Assembly: GCA_027886175.1 (NCBI GenBank)
Contig: JAJNNQ010000023.1
Location: 3,272,501 to 3,336,500, forward strand
Reading direction: 5' to 3'
Origin: Phylloscopus collybita
Taxonomy: Eukaryota > Chordata > Aves > Passeriformes > Phylloscopidae
Length of the DNA: 64,000 nt
Of the stretch, positions 33,959 to 45,728 are shown one piece after another. A program made the translations under genes and the position numbers. The notes under the pieces were generated by a model that worked only from the letters and a program-made list of their open reading frames with translations, was not told the DNA's origin and did no database searches. Positions within the stretch are counted from its first letter, which is position 1; every line of letters starts with the position of its first letter.

Positions 33959-35149
33959 GAGTAGAGCACATGACAGGGAAGATGGGAATCTGAGAAAAAC
34001 ACCTCCCTGCTGCATGAAATGAGTGTCACTGCATGAAATGAGTGTCACTAGCACTAAGAAGGATGGGAGAAGTAAAAAGAAAACAACCTAAACATGCAGA
34101 AATCTGTGAGGTCTCTGGAATCCCACAGCTACTTCAGGCCTGCCTGAGATGCTGAGTACTTGGCAAAGACAAGATCCAGGCAAGCAGGATGTTATTCTGC
34201 ATTCCTATCAGAACATTCAGAGGTTTGTATCCTTAGGTTATTGGCATCCTGGGACTGTGGATTATGGAGCTATAAATTACCACCATTAACTGTCACAGAT
34301 GTGACTGAAGTGCCCAGCTGGAGACAGCACACCCCAGGACCTGTTCATCCAACAGGACACATCAGCAACTGGACCCATCTAATCCCCTGGACCCATCTAA
34401 TCCCCTGGACCCATCTAATCACCGGGACCCATCTAATCACCTGGATGAATGCCATAATCCTGGAAGGAGAAGTTTTGAAACAAAGACTTGTGGCCTTTCA
34501 GCAAAGGGTCCCAGCTGGAGGTTTGGTGGTGGCAGGGACTGTGCAAAGGGGCACCTTCCCCACTGCTCAGGTGCCTGTGGATTCATCCACCTGCTGTTGC
34601 TTTCTCAGAGATGTGCTGTGAAGCCTGTGAGCTAAACAAGTCTAGATTTCAGTGCTTGTCCATGGTTACTCTGCAAAGAGACTGCAGACCCTCGTGGTCC
34701 TCCCCTCCCCGCACACCTTCAAATTGTGCTCGTGCTGAGGAGGCGAGGAGTGTGCTCCTGGCCCTTGCAAAAGGAGCATCCATTGCATGGACTCTGTCAG
34801 GCTGTGGGGCAGCAGGGAGGTCAGGGGGGCTGGTGGGGGCTCTCACCAGTCCCACTCCCTCCGGAGCTCCAGGCCCCGCAGGCCGCGGGTGCTAGGCCTC
34901 GCTGCTCCTCTGGGTTTTTCAGTCCAGAGCAGATTTAAACAGTCCCAAGAGAAAAGGAAAAAACCAGTCCAGGGAACTTCTCTGCTTCAGCCAGCTAAAA
35001 CTAAGAGCACAGGAGATCTCTGTCCCCTCGCTGTCCGTGCCTCAGACCAACGCCGCAGCCAGGCCGTGTGGGAGTCAGGCAGTTTTCTCAAAACAAACTG
35101 CTGCTGCTTTCTCCCCCCTTGCTCCCAGAACCATTTTAAAGGTACAGAA
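33959..35149. other. Intergenic sequence; small 18-bp tandem repeat inside
   Basis: Unique sequence with a 19-20-bp duplication at about 34,012-34,050 (GCATGAAATGAGTGTCACT twice). An 18-bp repeat is listed separately. The frame at 34,160-34,621 reads through that repeat (THLIPW) and shows no recognised domain. Confidence 0.45.
34371..34442. repeat. 18-bp tandem repeat GGACCCATCTAATC(C/A)CCT, 4 copies
   Basis: Unit starts are at 34,371, 34,389, 34,407 and 34,425. The copies are nearly identical, with small changes (CACC for CCCC). The period is a multiple of three, so the frame through it keeps a six-residue repeat. Confidence 0.9.
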
Positions 35150-35520
35150 TGAAACCAGGGAACTCCTAATGAAAGTGGGAAGCTGGTCAGAGCAACACAC
35201 GTATGACCAACATGGTTAGATCACACGCTCTCCCTTTATTCTCCCGAGGAGGGGGGTTAAATACAGTTTCAGATAGTTTACAGTTACAGGTGTTTTCTAA
35301 TTGGTATTCAGTGTAAGAAAGAATGTCAACAATTTCACCCTAAAGGAGGTCACCATAACCACATTGTAACTATGTTATCTAATGCTTAAACACACCTTAA
35401 AGTGAATTTCTAACTGTGCCTGTCTACTTCTAGACAGGCCTGAAACAGGCCCAGTTTGGGGTAGTTTAAATCTCATCCCAAAATACCTCATGCCCACGTT
35501 CCCTAAGGAATCCTGCTACA
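35150..35520 (-). mobile_element. LTR, third family, minus strand
   Basis: Read on the minus strand, the element begins TGTAGCAGGATTCCTTAGG and ends ...GGTTTCA, giving TG...CA ends over 371 bp. It contains a poly(A) signal (TTTATT on + at 35,236). Flanks ACAGAA (35,144-35,149) and GCAGAA (35,521-35,526) match at 5 of 6, consistent with a decayed 6-bp target duplication. A nine-base-pair inverted repeat, GCCTGTCTA/TAGACAGGC with CTTC loop, lies at 35,418-35,439. No retroviral genes flank it, so it is probably a solo LTR. Confidence 0.7.
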
Positions 35521-35876
35521 GCAGAACTTAATATACAGCACAAACAGAACAGAGGATTGGGGATACAAGCATCATAAAGTCACCCCAGGACAGAGGTGAA
35601 GCCCCTTCATTTATAAACGCCCAAGGAAGGGTGGCCCCGGCAGCGCCGCTCTGCTCCGCAATTGCTCCGAGGACAGCGGCGGGGTAGAGAGGAGCAAATC
35701 AGCTGGGAAAATTATACCCTTGCCTTTCCACTTAGGAGAACATTATCCCTGCACCCTGGCAGAGGTCTGGCTGATGATAAATGGGTGCTAATGGGAAGGA
35801 GGGAGTAGATCTGCCAGTCACGGTTTGTATGACCCATCCCTAAGGCAGCCATGCGGGGAACCTTCGTCCTCCTCAT
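35521..35876. other. Spacer between two LTR-like segments with CpG-rich patch
   Basis: Contains a small CpG-rich patch (CCCCGGCAGCGCCGCTCTGCTCCGC near 35,636) and no recognised gene. It could be part of the LTR at 35,877 if that element starts further left. Confidence 0.4.
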
Positions 35877-36215
35877 TGTTGGGGTGGACAAGGCTCCGGT
35901 GGCTCTGCCTTGGAGAAGATAAGAAGAATTGCACAACCTCCTCTGCCAGAGCCTTAAGATAAGAACCAGCCTTGCAGTTACGGCGACCAAAAAGAGGACC
36001 ACAATCCTCTACGAGATTTTATGTAGATCTGTTGTAAACTATCGGCTTTGTACCCTTTTCTCTCCCACCTTAGTTTCCCATAAAAACCCCTGGGTCCCAC
36101 TAGTCCTTAGGGTACCTGTCCCTGGCTCCCTTCACCTGGAACTTTGCAATAAAGTTATCTTATGCAGAATTGTTATACGGACCCTCACTCTCTCCTCCCC
36201 GGGCCGGCTAAGACA
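35877..36215 (+). mobile_element. LTR-like segment with poly(A) signal
   Basis: Starts TGTTGGGGTGGACAAGG and may end ...GGCTAAGACA. It carries the promoter-like CCCATAAAAACCCCTGGG near 36,077 and a poly(A) signal AATAAAG at 36,148. This order (TATA-like box, short R, AATAAA, U5) is typical of LTRs. No target duplication could be found and the boundaries are uncertain. The following 36,216-36,560 may be retroviral leader or unrelated DNA. Confidence 0.5.
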
Positions 36216-36560
36216 GAAACCACCTCACAAGGGCAGAAGCTGACAATCACTGAGCTGAGAAATCACAAGAGCTGAGAATCACTGCTCTGCCCCTCTGCTG
36301 AGGCCTTCTCTACCAGCTGAGGAGTTACTTTGACCCCCCCAGGGTGTCTCTAACCAGATACCGTTCGGGGTGGCTCGAAGCCTCCTGGGTCCAAGCTGCG
36401 GACCCCAGCATCCAGCTGGATCACCTCATCACCTGGGTGAGGAGAACGAGAGGCACACCCGGGCACACAGGGCCCCCTCTCATTCCCAGGGAGCTCCTGA
36501 CGCCACGGATTTTGTGACCTGCGTTTTGGATGCAGCTCACCTAAGCGCAATTAAACTTTT
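36216..36560. other. Possible retroviral leader or unclassified GC-rich segment
   Basis: GC-richer sequence containing GTTCGGGGTGGCTCGAAGCC and CTGCGGACCCCAGCATCCAGC. It has features seen in some avian ERV U5/leader regions, but I cannot match it to a named element. Confidence 0.3.
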
Positions 36561-37730
36561 TAATTAGCAAATCTCCTAAGCAGCAGGAGGAAGGAACACA
36601 CGTCTTTGGCATTTGCTGGCAACGTGGTTTGTGTGGCTGTGCATTGCAGCTCGGCCTCGTTGGAGCTTTGGTTCTCTTTCTCTGCATGACTACAGCAGAA
36701 TCTTTCTGCAAATTAATCTATTTTAGTGCTTTTTTATTTTATTTTTTTTTTCTGGAGAAATTCTCGACATCAAAACAAACCTGGTGTGTGGGTAAGGGAG
36801 TGATGAGGTGAGTTCTCTCAGCATGAGCAGAAAATGCCTGAATTTTGGCACAGTTTTCATCCAAATCTGCATCTAATTTTGGATGGGATAAGCCAAACCA
36901 ATCCCTCCAATTCCAGGGCAGGTTGTAATTCACTGAAAAAAGAAAAAGGGAGCAGTTACTTTTTTCCTTTCTTCTTCACTAAACACACAAACCCCATTCT
37001 TTTAACAATTAGTCTCAAACATATTTTTTCTCTTCCCATCTATTATTCCTTACCTGAGTAATCTTCATCTATTATACAGTGCTTCTTAGATCAGACATTA
37101 ATGTACTTCTCAAAGGTAATCTTTAAATACCCAGGCAGATTTTATAAAGGGGAAGATGTTACTGGTCTTTTCTAAATAATTTGTTTTGAGAGAGGAAAGG
37201 TTATATGTATTTATTATGAAAATCCAATAGCATTTTAATGAGAAAAATACACCGTTAAATATATTTCACGTGTATTTGTTTCTCAGAAAACTGATATTGT
37301 TCAGTCTTTGGGTGGAAGCCAAGCACTTGTAACAGTTACCTGGCACGATGTGGCCCCGTGACAGAAAGTGTAATGAAGACTTTCTTGATAGGAATGTAAT
37401 TGTAAAGAAAAAAAATGATTAAAAAATTGGTTCCAGTGCTCTGTGATCCAAGAGTTCATTTGTTTCCTCATTCATGCACTAAACAAGTCCCTAATTAATC
37501 TTGAACCTTGGAGAAAGGAGACTAGATTGGCATCTCCTGAATACGAACGTACTTCTCATTTTGGAAAGTTTGAAGAGGCTCTTAAGCATTCTCTTTTAAT
37601 GGTATTTTTGCAAGGGTTTAAAGTGGCTTCATTAGCCTGCCAAAGCCACTAATTGCATTACCATATTTTTAAACTTAGGAGATTCCTTAAAAAAAAAAAA
37701 AAAATTAGATTAATTTGCTGGCTGAAAGTG
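36561..37730. promoter_or_regulatory. AT-rich unique block, candidate conserved non-coding element(s)
   Basis: About 1.1 kb of AT-rich, repeat-free sequence including runs of TAATT, ATTA and AAATATA cores (for example TTTTAATGAGAAAAATACACC near 37,234; CTAATTAATCTTG near 37,491; TTAGATTAATTTGC near 37,705) with a pure A run at 37,689-37,704. There is no coding exon. Homeodomain-type cores are dense, but this follows from AT-richness. Regulatory function is unproven. Confidence 0.3.
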
Positions 37731-38373
37731 CCTGAAGTGCTCAGTGACTGTCACTGTCCTCAGCTGGAACCAGCGTGGTGCTGAGCAGTGTGTGGCTGCT
37801 GGGGCTGCCCCCAGAGCTGCCACCCCTGCTGTCCCTCCTGGGCAGCTCAGGCAGAAGGATCTCTCACCCTGGACACGGCTGTGCCCATGGAAACCTGTCT
37901 GAATTCCTGCCAAGCTGGGCAGGAGGAAATCCTTGTGCAGAGGCCAAACCTGTGCTGGATCTGCCTTGGGGTGGAAATGCAGAACCAAGCCATCTCCCAC
38001 GTCAGCTTTAGATGGGGAATAAAGATCTGATTGTGTTTAAAGCATCTCTTTTCCATCAGTGGGGGATTCTCAGCAAAAGCCCTCCCAGCTCTGGGTGTGC
38101 AGCCCATGCTGAGCACTCACCCTTCCACAGCCCTCCCATGTCCAGTGGCCAAAATCCTCCTGTAACCCCTTCTGGAGGAAAAGGTGCTGATTAACTCCAG
38201 CTCCTCCATTCCTCTGTGCTCTGAAGTGTGAAAGGGACCGAGTCAAAGCCTCAGATGGAAAGTGCCAGCCAAGTTCAAAGTGTGGCTGTGTTAGTCCAGC
38301 TGTTCTTATTACAGTAAATAGGCACCTGAACTGTAATGAGGTCACTTCCCTGGATCTTGCTTGTGTGCGGCCC
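37731..38373. other. Intergenic sequence without recognisable gene
   Basis: GC-moderate unique sequence. Frames are short and lack domains. Confidence 0.45.
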
Positions 38374-38450
38374 CAGGTGGCTTATCTAAGGTAATATGAA
38401 TAATACGAACAAGATAAGATAAGGCTGCTAGCCCCAAACAGTATTATCAG
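38374..38450. promoter_or_regulatory. GATA-motif cluster with E-box
   Basis: Four GATA sites lie in 70 bp. CTTATCT is at 38,381-38,387 (reverse), overlapping AGATAAG copies are at 38,412-38,418 and 38,417-38,423, and TTATCAG is at 38,444-38,450 (reverse). A CAGGTG E-box sits at 38,374-38,379. Adjacent GATA and E-box motifs occur in GATA/TAL1-type enhancers (general knowledge), but spacing here is not the canonical one. Confidence 0.4.
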
Positions 38451-41400
38451 CCTGTGATTTTAGCTGCCTACCTACTCCATCCTGACAGCGAGGGATAAAA
38501 GAAAACCTAAAACTGCAGCCTTGGAGACTTACAAAAGCCTTGTTAAAGCCCGTACCAGAGCAGAGCCAGAGCTCTGAGAAGAAATATTACCCTGTCTGGG
38601 GGAAGGGGGTGGAGGAGAATCAAGGGCACCAAGAAGGAAATACAGCTCACGGTCGAGGGAGTTGGCTTTTTTTCCTTTTTTTTTTTTTTTTTCCTTTCTT
38701 TCTTCCTTTGCAAATGTGTTCTTGCTCATTTCATTGTGAGCACCACAATATATTATCGGCTGGCGGGGAAGTGAAGAGTCGCCGTGGTTTCATTAGTTAT
38801 GTTTATGCCAATAGAAATAAATCTCTGCAGTCATCAGAACAGGTTTGTTCATACTCCCGCTCCTGGCTGGGGAATTTCACTGGCCACATCCCTGTTGTGC
38901 TGGTGGAGCAGATATAGTTTGAGATATACTTTGGCCTTATTGATTTGAAGGCTTCTTCATTACTTCTCCAGCACTGCAGATCAATAGCCATGCCTAGAGC
39001 AGCATAATAGATTTTTTAAAAAAAATCAATTAAACAGAATATTTTTAACAGAGCCTAGTGCAAAATTCTGTTGCATTTCGATATGTGTGTTTCAAGCCTC
39101 GCTGCATTCACCTGCAGATCCTGATGCCTTGCTAAGGAATGGGAGTCTTTGTTTCAGCATCCCTGTGCTGTGGTGTTCAGCCTCCAAAGGAGGAAGAATG
39201 ACTCAAGATTAGAAATGAGAACCACCCAGCTTTTCTCCTTTGAAACCCATATTCATCACTGCAGCCTCACCAGAAAGTGAAATAATGTTTGTGGTCTTGG
39301 CTCAATCCCCAGTGGACAATAATTCAGTTAAAATATACCAAAATCTGTCATGCTTTTTCCTTGCTCCATGTCTCTGAACACCAGGAGATGAGCTCCTCTT
39401 AAATTAGCTTTCATGCTCGAGGGGTTTCCTTGTGCATGCAGAGCCTGATCCTGTCCCCACTGGGGCTGGTGACAAATTCCCTATTGATTTTGGTGGCCCA
39501 GGACTGGGGTCAGGCAGCAGCGAGGCCGAGGGCAGACCTGGGTCTTGCTGCCATCCCAAAGCTGGGAGAAGCAGCTGCCTCTGTCCTGGAGTCCTGGGGG
39601 ACTGTGGAGGTGGTGCCTGGCCCTGGAACAGGCTGGGAATCCTCTGTGGCAGATTTTTGCAGCACTGCAAGTCGTTAACATGGTGTAACAGAGGCAGGTA
39701 AATCCTTACAGGAAGGAAAACTCTCACTTTTCAGAGGCTTTTCCCCAGCAGAAGGATGTAATGGAGGATCCTGGTGATGTTCTGAATGGTGATGCTCAGT
39801 AAGACCTTCCCCCAGTCACATGTCCCTCAGATGGGGACACTTAAGGTCACCTCACAGGCAGCCAAAACCAAATTTCTCCATCATTATTCCTCCTTCTCCC
39901 CTCCTCCCACCTTTTCCAACTCCATACCAGCTGCTCTGGGCTGCCTCAGCCACTGGCCACTCTCCCACCATAAACCTCGGGTTGAATTATCTCTCCAAAT
40001 TATTTGCATGGCAAATGACACAGGTGGGTGTTCTCAGAACTCGCCTTGTCACATCCCAGCACAGCAGCTGCAGCCACGTTGGGTTGGTTTGGTCGGGGCC
40101 TTTTTCCTTTGCAAAATGCAAATATTTGTGGCCAGGACCCCTGACGCACTTGGAGCTGCAAACTGTGAGGGTTCCTCAGCCATCCAAGCCAGGCCTGCAC
40201 GTTGTGGACAGGGCACAGCAAAGCCTGAGGGTGAGGTGCAGATCCCCCTCCCACTGTCTGAGTCCAGCACCAAGCCAGGCTGCTCCAGCCCCGTTCCCAG
40301 GGAGATGCTCTCTCAGGGGATGATTTGGAGGAGACAGAACTGCTCTGCACTGCTGTTACAGGAACAGCTTGCTGGCCAGGCAGGGAGCTGAGAGAGGCCC
40401 ACTGGACACAGCCAACCCCTCGGATGTCTGCAGCTGGGAGGTCTGGAAGCCTCCTGGTTTTCTTCTTCCTGTCATCCACGCGTGTGGGGGATGCGAGAAC
40501 CACTTCCAGAAAGCCATGCCTTCCCTCTCCTCCCCTGGTTTTAAGTTTATACATCTCATGCAGTCCAATCAGCTTAAAAACATTGTTTAAACCTGGAAAG
40601 GGAAGTGCAGCGAGCACAGGGCTTGGATCCCACCCAGCCCATCACAGCCCAGGCAGCGAGGTGTTTTCTGTGTGGATGTGAGCTGGGGAAGAGGCAGCAA
40701 TGACAGGGAGCTGCCTGGGGCAGTGGTGGAGGGCTGGGGGCTGTGGCAGGGCTGGGCTGGGGGCTGCCAGCCGGCCTGGGCTGTGCCAGCAGGGCAGGTC
40801 TGGGCGGCAGCGCTCGCACACGCACTCTGCTCATTCATTTTTCATGCCTCATTTTCAGACCTGCCTGATTTATGAACCTCATTCTTCCTTCCCCTCAGTT
40901 TAAATTTATCTTCGGAAAACAAAGCCGGGGTTTAGAGCAGACCTTCCCTTCCCTTGAGACGGAGAAGCCTGAGTTGGTTTAAGGCCACCAGCTTTATCCA
41001 GGGCACGAGTGCTGTCCTGGGGTCCTGGAGCCTCTTGGGTGAGCAGCTGCCCCCAAAAGTGATGATCACACTGCTCCAGGTCCTGCCCTCACCCAGAGGC
41101 CCATCCAGCCCTTGGCAGGAGCTAAGCCAGCAGAAAGCCACCCTGCCTGCCAGCAGCCAGGTTTCCCTGGGAAGCACCAGAGCTGGAATCTGCAATGGGC
41201 TGGGAACCCAGACAAGGAAAGGCAGTGAGACAGGGAACACGGAGACAAGGGGAGTGGCTGCGTGTTGTGGGGATGGGAGGTCTCCTGCCCCACCTCTGGT
41301 GCTGCTCCCGCTGTCCCACCAGCCTCTGCTGTCCCCACGGTTCCTCAGTAACCCAGCAGGGACATGGCAGGGGCTGCCCCAGCCCCTCCCTCCCACGGCC

Positions 41401-44400
41401 AGCAGGGCAGCTCCAATCCCTCGCTGGTGCCAGCAGCTCACTCTGACATCCTGCACCGGCACAGCTCCTCTGGAGCTGCCCCTGGGCTGGGCACAGGCAC
41501 AGATTACCCACCTTTAGCCCTCATGTATTTCACACAGACATCCAGGGAGCAGAGTGAGGAGCTGAAGGGCTCTGGATGAGAGGGAAAACACAGCCCATGG
41601 GGCTGGGATGGGACTGGCAGCCAGTCTGCAACGCTGGCACTGCTGCTGCTGAGCTGTTCCCCGGGCAGCCACACAGGGAGCCTTCCCCTGATGGCTCAGG
41701 GCCACCTGGGGTTTGCCTTTTCCATGCTGCAGGGATGAGTGAAGTCTCTGGCCCTTCCAAGGGTCACCGTGATCGCACAGCATCCTTCTCTGCTGCCAGC
41801 TGCAAAGGTGTCAAAGCTGGGGACAGCAATTCCCACGGTGGCACTGCCCTGGCACGGGTCCTGGCATGCCCATGCATCTTCTGCCGGGCATCACTGACCT
41901 TCCTGTGGCTTCAGCAGCGCCAGCACTGCGAGTAATTACTCAGAGAGCTAAGAAAAGACCTTGTTATTAGGAAGCTTTATTTTTTTTTTTTTCTCTCCCC
42001 CCAGTTATCTTCCAGCTAATTTTTTTTTCCCCAGTTCTTAATTTGCGCCCAGCTCCTCGGAGCCGTTTCAGATCTGTCAAGTGCTCTCGGTGAAACGCTT
42101 GTTTTTGTTTGACTAACACGTTCTGGGGGAGGGGGCCGGCGCTGCTTTGGAAGAGCCGGTCTGTTTGCTTTGGTGATAGCAGTGATATTTGGGAGAGACA
42201 GATGGAAGGCACTTTTTATTTTCTGCAGACACTTTATGATCCAAGCTGCTCATATTGTATAAGAGAGGCCAGATGCCTTGTTAATTCATAGACATGTTTA
42301 CAGCATGGAGCTTCTAATAGGTGAATATGAATACTAAATAGTGATTAGTGCTTGTCTGACAGACGTCTCCCTCCTGACTGAAATTGGATCTAAGTTTGAC
42401 CTTTGGTGAGAGAGGAAGGTATTCTGGTATATTACAAGCCTTTTTTTTTTTTTTTTTTTCTTTTAATATAAATATCTCTTCTCTGCATGTAGAAAGACAA
42501 ATCCTTCACAGGCAAATCCTTTTTCTTCCCCCTGAAGGATGTATTTGCCCTAGAGACACGCCAGCTTGCCAAGCTGGGTTGTGCCCTCTGTCCCCATGTC
42601 ACTGTGGAAATGAAGGGGGAACCCTCTGTTTGAGCATTAGGAAACTGTGTTAACTGGGGGCCGTGAGCCCAGTGGTGTTTGAGTGCCCTTGGGTGGCATT
42701 TTGGCTTTCTGAGAGGGACTGAGGAGCACCATGGCTTTCCCCCTGCACCACCAGGCTTTTCTGGGATGCTCCTGGCTGGACAAAAGGTGGTGCAACGTGT
42801 TGATGTCTGTGCACCCCGTGCAGGAGGAGAGGTTGGAGCAGCAAACCAAACACACAGGATGGAAGAGTTATGGACAGGAGAAGGGAAGGGCAACGGGGAG
42901 AGAAAATAATTAGCCAAGAGACTTATTTTAAGAAAAACCCCAGCACTGCTGGTGGAAGGGGCCACCAGCTCTTTCAGAGGATGGACCAGGGTGCCAAGAC
43001 TCTGTTCACCCCATCCATGGGGCTCCACAGCATCTCCCTGCAGGACCCAGAGCTTCATGCACGTGGAAAACCCTTTGAGGAGCAGCACCCAAACTATGTT
43101 AAATTGTCCTCAATGTGGTGTGACACCCAAAAACAAGAGGGTGGCCAGCAGCCCAGAATTGAGCAGTGATCTGGCATGTGGCTGGGCTGCTCCAGAGGCA
43201 GCAGAGGTTTCCCAGAGTTTCCCAGGTTCTGGTGGTGGCAGGCACGGGCTCCCACTGGCTGTGTGGGGCAGGGAAGGGCCTGACTCCTGCACAGCCCCAC
43301 TGACTGGGAGCACATCAAGGCAGAGCTGCTGCTTCCTCTGGAGATGCAGCCCCAGCCTGCTGCCTGTGATCACGGCTGGGCGCAGCGCTCGCCTCGGCTC
43401 GCTTTCATCCCTTTCCTTTTCCCTTCACCCTTAAAATTAGATATTAAGTTTATTCCCCAATTAGACCAGGAAAGGATAAAATGTTTGGTTTGGGGGATTT
43501 TTAGCTTTATTTTTTTTCTTTTAAAGGCTCGCTCTTGCTGTGAATTTATTGGGTACTGCTGACAGCAGAGGAAATCCTGTGGTTTTTGCTTTCCCTGCTT
43601 GTTGTTCAGATGTGAAGGTACAGAGGATGCCTCAACCCTTGAGTGAGCTCAGCTCTCACACGAGGCAGAGAGAGCACAAGCGATTGAGCAAAATCAGTCC
43701 CTGACTCTCATTTCTGATCTCAGCCTCCCCTCTGCTTGGACTGGGAGCTGAAGCAGGAATGTGGTTTTGGCAAACAGCCTTAAAAAGTAAATTGCTTGCT
43801 CTGTGGACTGAAAATCACACTCCTTCTCCTCTAAGCAGCTCCTCTCTGCAGGGAAACAAGCTGATAAATGAACGAGGAAAGAGACCTGGCCTCGAGAGCT
43901 TAGCAAAGCAAGAAGGTGGCAGGTCATGGAGGCTGTTCCTGAAGGTTGGTGGGGCTGATGCTCCTGCCCTGCCCTCACCCCAGAACCAGCCTCTGTCTCT
44001 GGAGAGGAGGAGAAAAGGGATTTACCACATAAAACACCATTAAGGACTTTGCTTTAGGTACCAGCTGAGTGCACTTTGGTGGCCATAAGCCAAATGATGT
44101 CTATTATGTGTGTGTGTGTATGGAACACAGATAAGCTGGTTGCAGGTTCTCTCAATGCAGGCTGTGCCTCCTCCCAGCCACGTGAGTGCTTTCCCCAGAG
44201 CAGGCTCCCTGGGCTGGTTGCCTGTGCTGGTGTGGGGCTGGTGCTGCCAGCTCAGGAAGGTGGTGCTGCCTGCTCCCACCCTGGAGCTGCTTTGGGTCCA
44301 ACCCATGCCCCTTCCCAAAATGATGGTCTGGGAAATTCCAGCACCCTCGTGTGTGCACTGGGCTGGATGGGATGAGGGGCTCTGGCTCCAGGGCAGAGGG

Positions 44401-45239
44401 GCTGCAAGTCTCTCAGAGATGCCCCATGTGTGTTTAAACCCCTCCAGTCAGCAGGCAGGAGAAATCTCCTGTGCCTTACCAAAGCTCAGTGACTCCTCCA
44501 TTCTCTGCCTGTGACATTTCCAGGGGGGCCTTGGCTGCCACGCAGGGCTCTGGCTCTCAGCTCTGCCAGAAAAAATGATGGTGTTTGGAGCTGGGGTTTT
44601 GGCTCAGACCCATCTTGAGCAATATTGTTTCTCTTGTTTTCGAAACCATAATGCACCGCTCTTGGTGGTGATGTCAGGTACTTGTGGATTGTAATTACTG
44701 TGTAACCCAGCAGCCTGGAGAGGGATGTCTCAGGAGGGGCAGCCTGAGGGGAAGGAAACTTAGCCCTTTATGAAATGCAGATGTTTTTAAAGGGCTGTAA
44801 TTAACTGGACTGGATGCAGAGCATTGCAGATATAAAAGTTTAACAGGCTTTTGATTTTAAATATTTGCTGTGTACTTCCAGGGGTCACTCAGCTCTGTAG
44901 TGCACGATTTCAGTCCTGTCCCTGCTGCCCTCAGAGTCACCTTTGTGCTTCAGGTTCAGACCTGGCCGTGGTGCTTTTTCTCCTCCACTCAAAAACTGTG
45001 GAGCACCTAAACTCCCTGTGCAGGGCTGTGCATCCCTGCTCGGGGATGGAAACTGCCTTCAGGACGATTCAGAGAATGAGGCAAGGCCAGCAGCATGGAG
45101 AAGAAAAACAAAACCCCCCAGCGCTCCTAGCTGAATAGGAGCGAGCTCTCCAACCCCGAGTTATGAATTTTGTCAATGAAATTAGCCAACAATGTTTGGG
45201 AAAGAATAAAAATAAAGCAGTGAGGGCTCAAAGAAAAAA
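38451..45239. other. Long intergenic stretch without recognisable gene
   Basis: Unique DNA of alternating GC-rich and AT-rich composition. Low-complexity items are T-rich tracts near 38,669-38,692, 41,980-42,000 and 42,440-42,460 and a (TG)7 at about 44,106-44,120. AT-rich, repeat-free patches (38,700-39,070; 42,030-42,400) are candidate non-coding elements. Frames of 150-218 codons here overlap one another on both strands and show no recognisable domain. Confidence 0.45.
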
Positions 45240-45728
45240 CTAGCCGAGCCCTGGGAGTGAATGGGGGCTTTGTTCGGGCTCCGGGCCCTTCAATAGGCAG
45301 CCTGAAAGCCGGTGAGTCACGGCGCTGCTGCCCGGGCGCGGGGCCTCCCGGAACGGCCAGGGGGAAAATCCGCCTCGCTCCCATCCGACAGGCTGACCAG
45401 CGACAGAGTAAAGTTAATTTACTGTTAAAGTTAATTTGCTGGGTGAGAGAAGGGAAACGAGAAGCATGTTATAACGAAGGCAGCAGCAGAGAGGCTGCGG
45501 GAAGAGTGTCTGAGCCAGGGCTGTACCCCGTGCCCGGATAACGGGGTCCCGTGTGGCTTTGGGCCTCACGGTGCCCCAGGGCACAGCCCGGGGATCCCAG
45601 TGACCGTCCCTGCAGGGAGAAACCACCACAGGAACACCCCGGCACAGCAGCGGCGAAGGGAGGAGTGTGAGCCCAGCCACATCCACGGCTGCGCTGCCTG
45701 GGGACAGCCCCGAGCCTGGCACCCGAGC
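45240..45728 (+). promoter_or_regulatory. CpG-rich islet with a consensus splice donor
   Basis: CpG-dense sequence (GTTCGGGCTCCGGGCCC, GTCACGGCGCTGCTGCCCGGGCGCGG, CCGGAACGGCC) in CpG-poor surroundings. At 45,311 the string AAAGCCG|GTGAGTCACGG gives a near-perfect 5' splice site. An AP-1 site TGAGTCA overlaps that donor. It could be a small promoter with an alternative first exon, or an enhancer. Nothing shows a transcript. Confidence 0.35.

Noticed and set aside
36216..36560. Retroviral primer-binding site and leader after the LTR-like segment
   Set aside because: No clear TGG-starting tRNA-complementary sequence next to a defined LTR end; kept only as a weak possibility.
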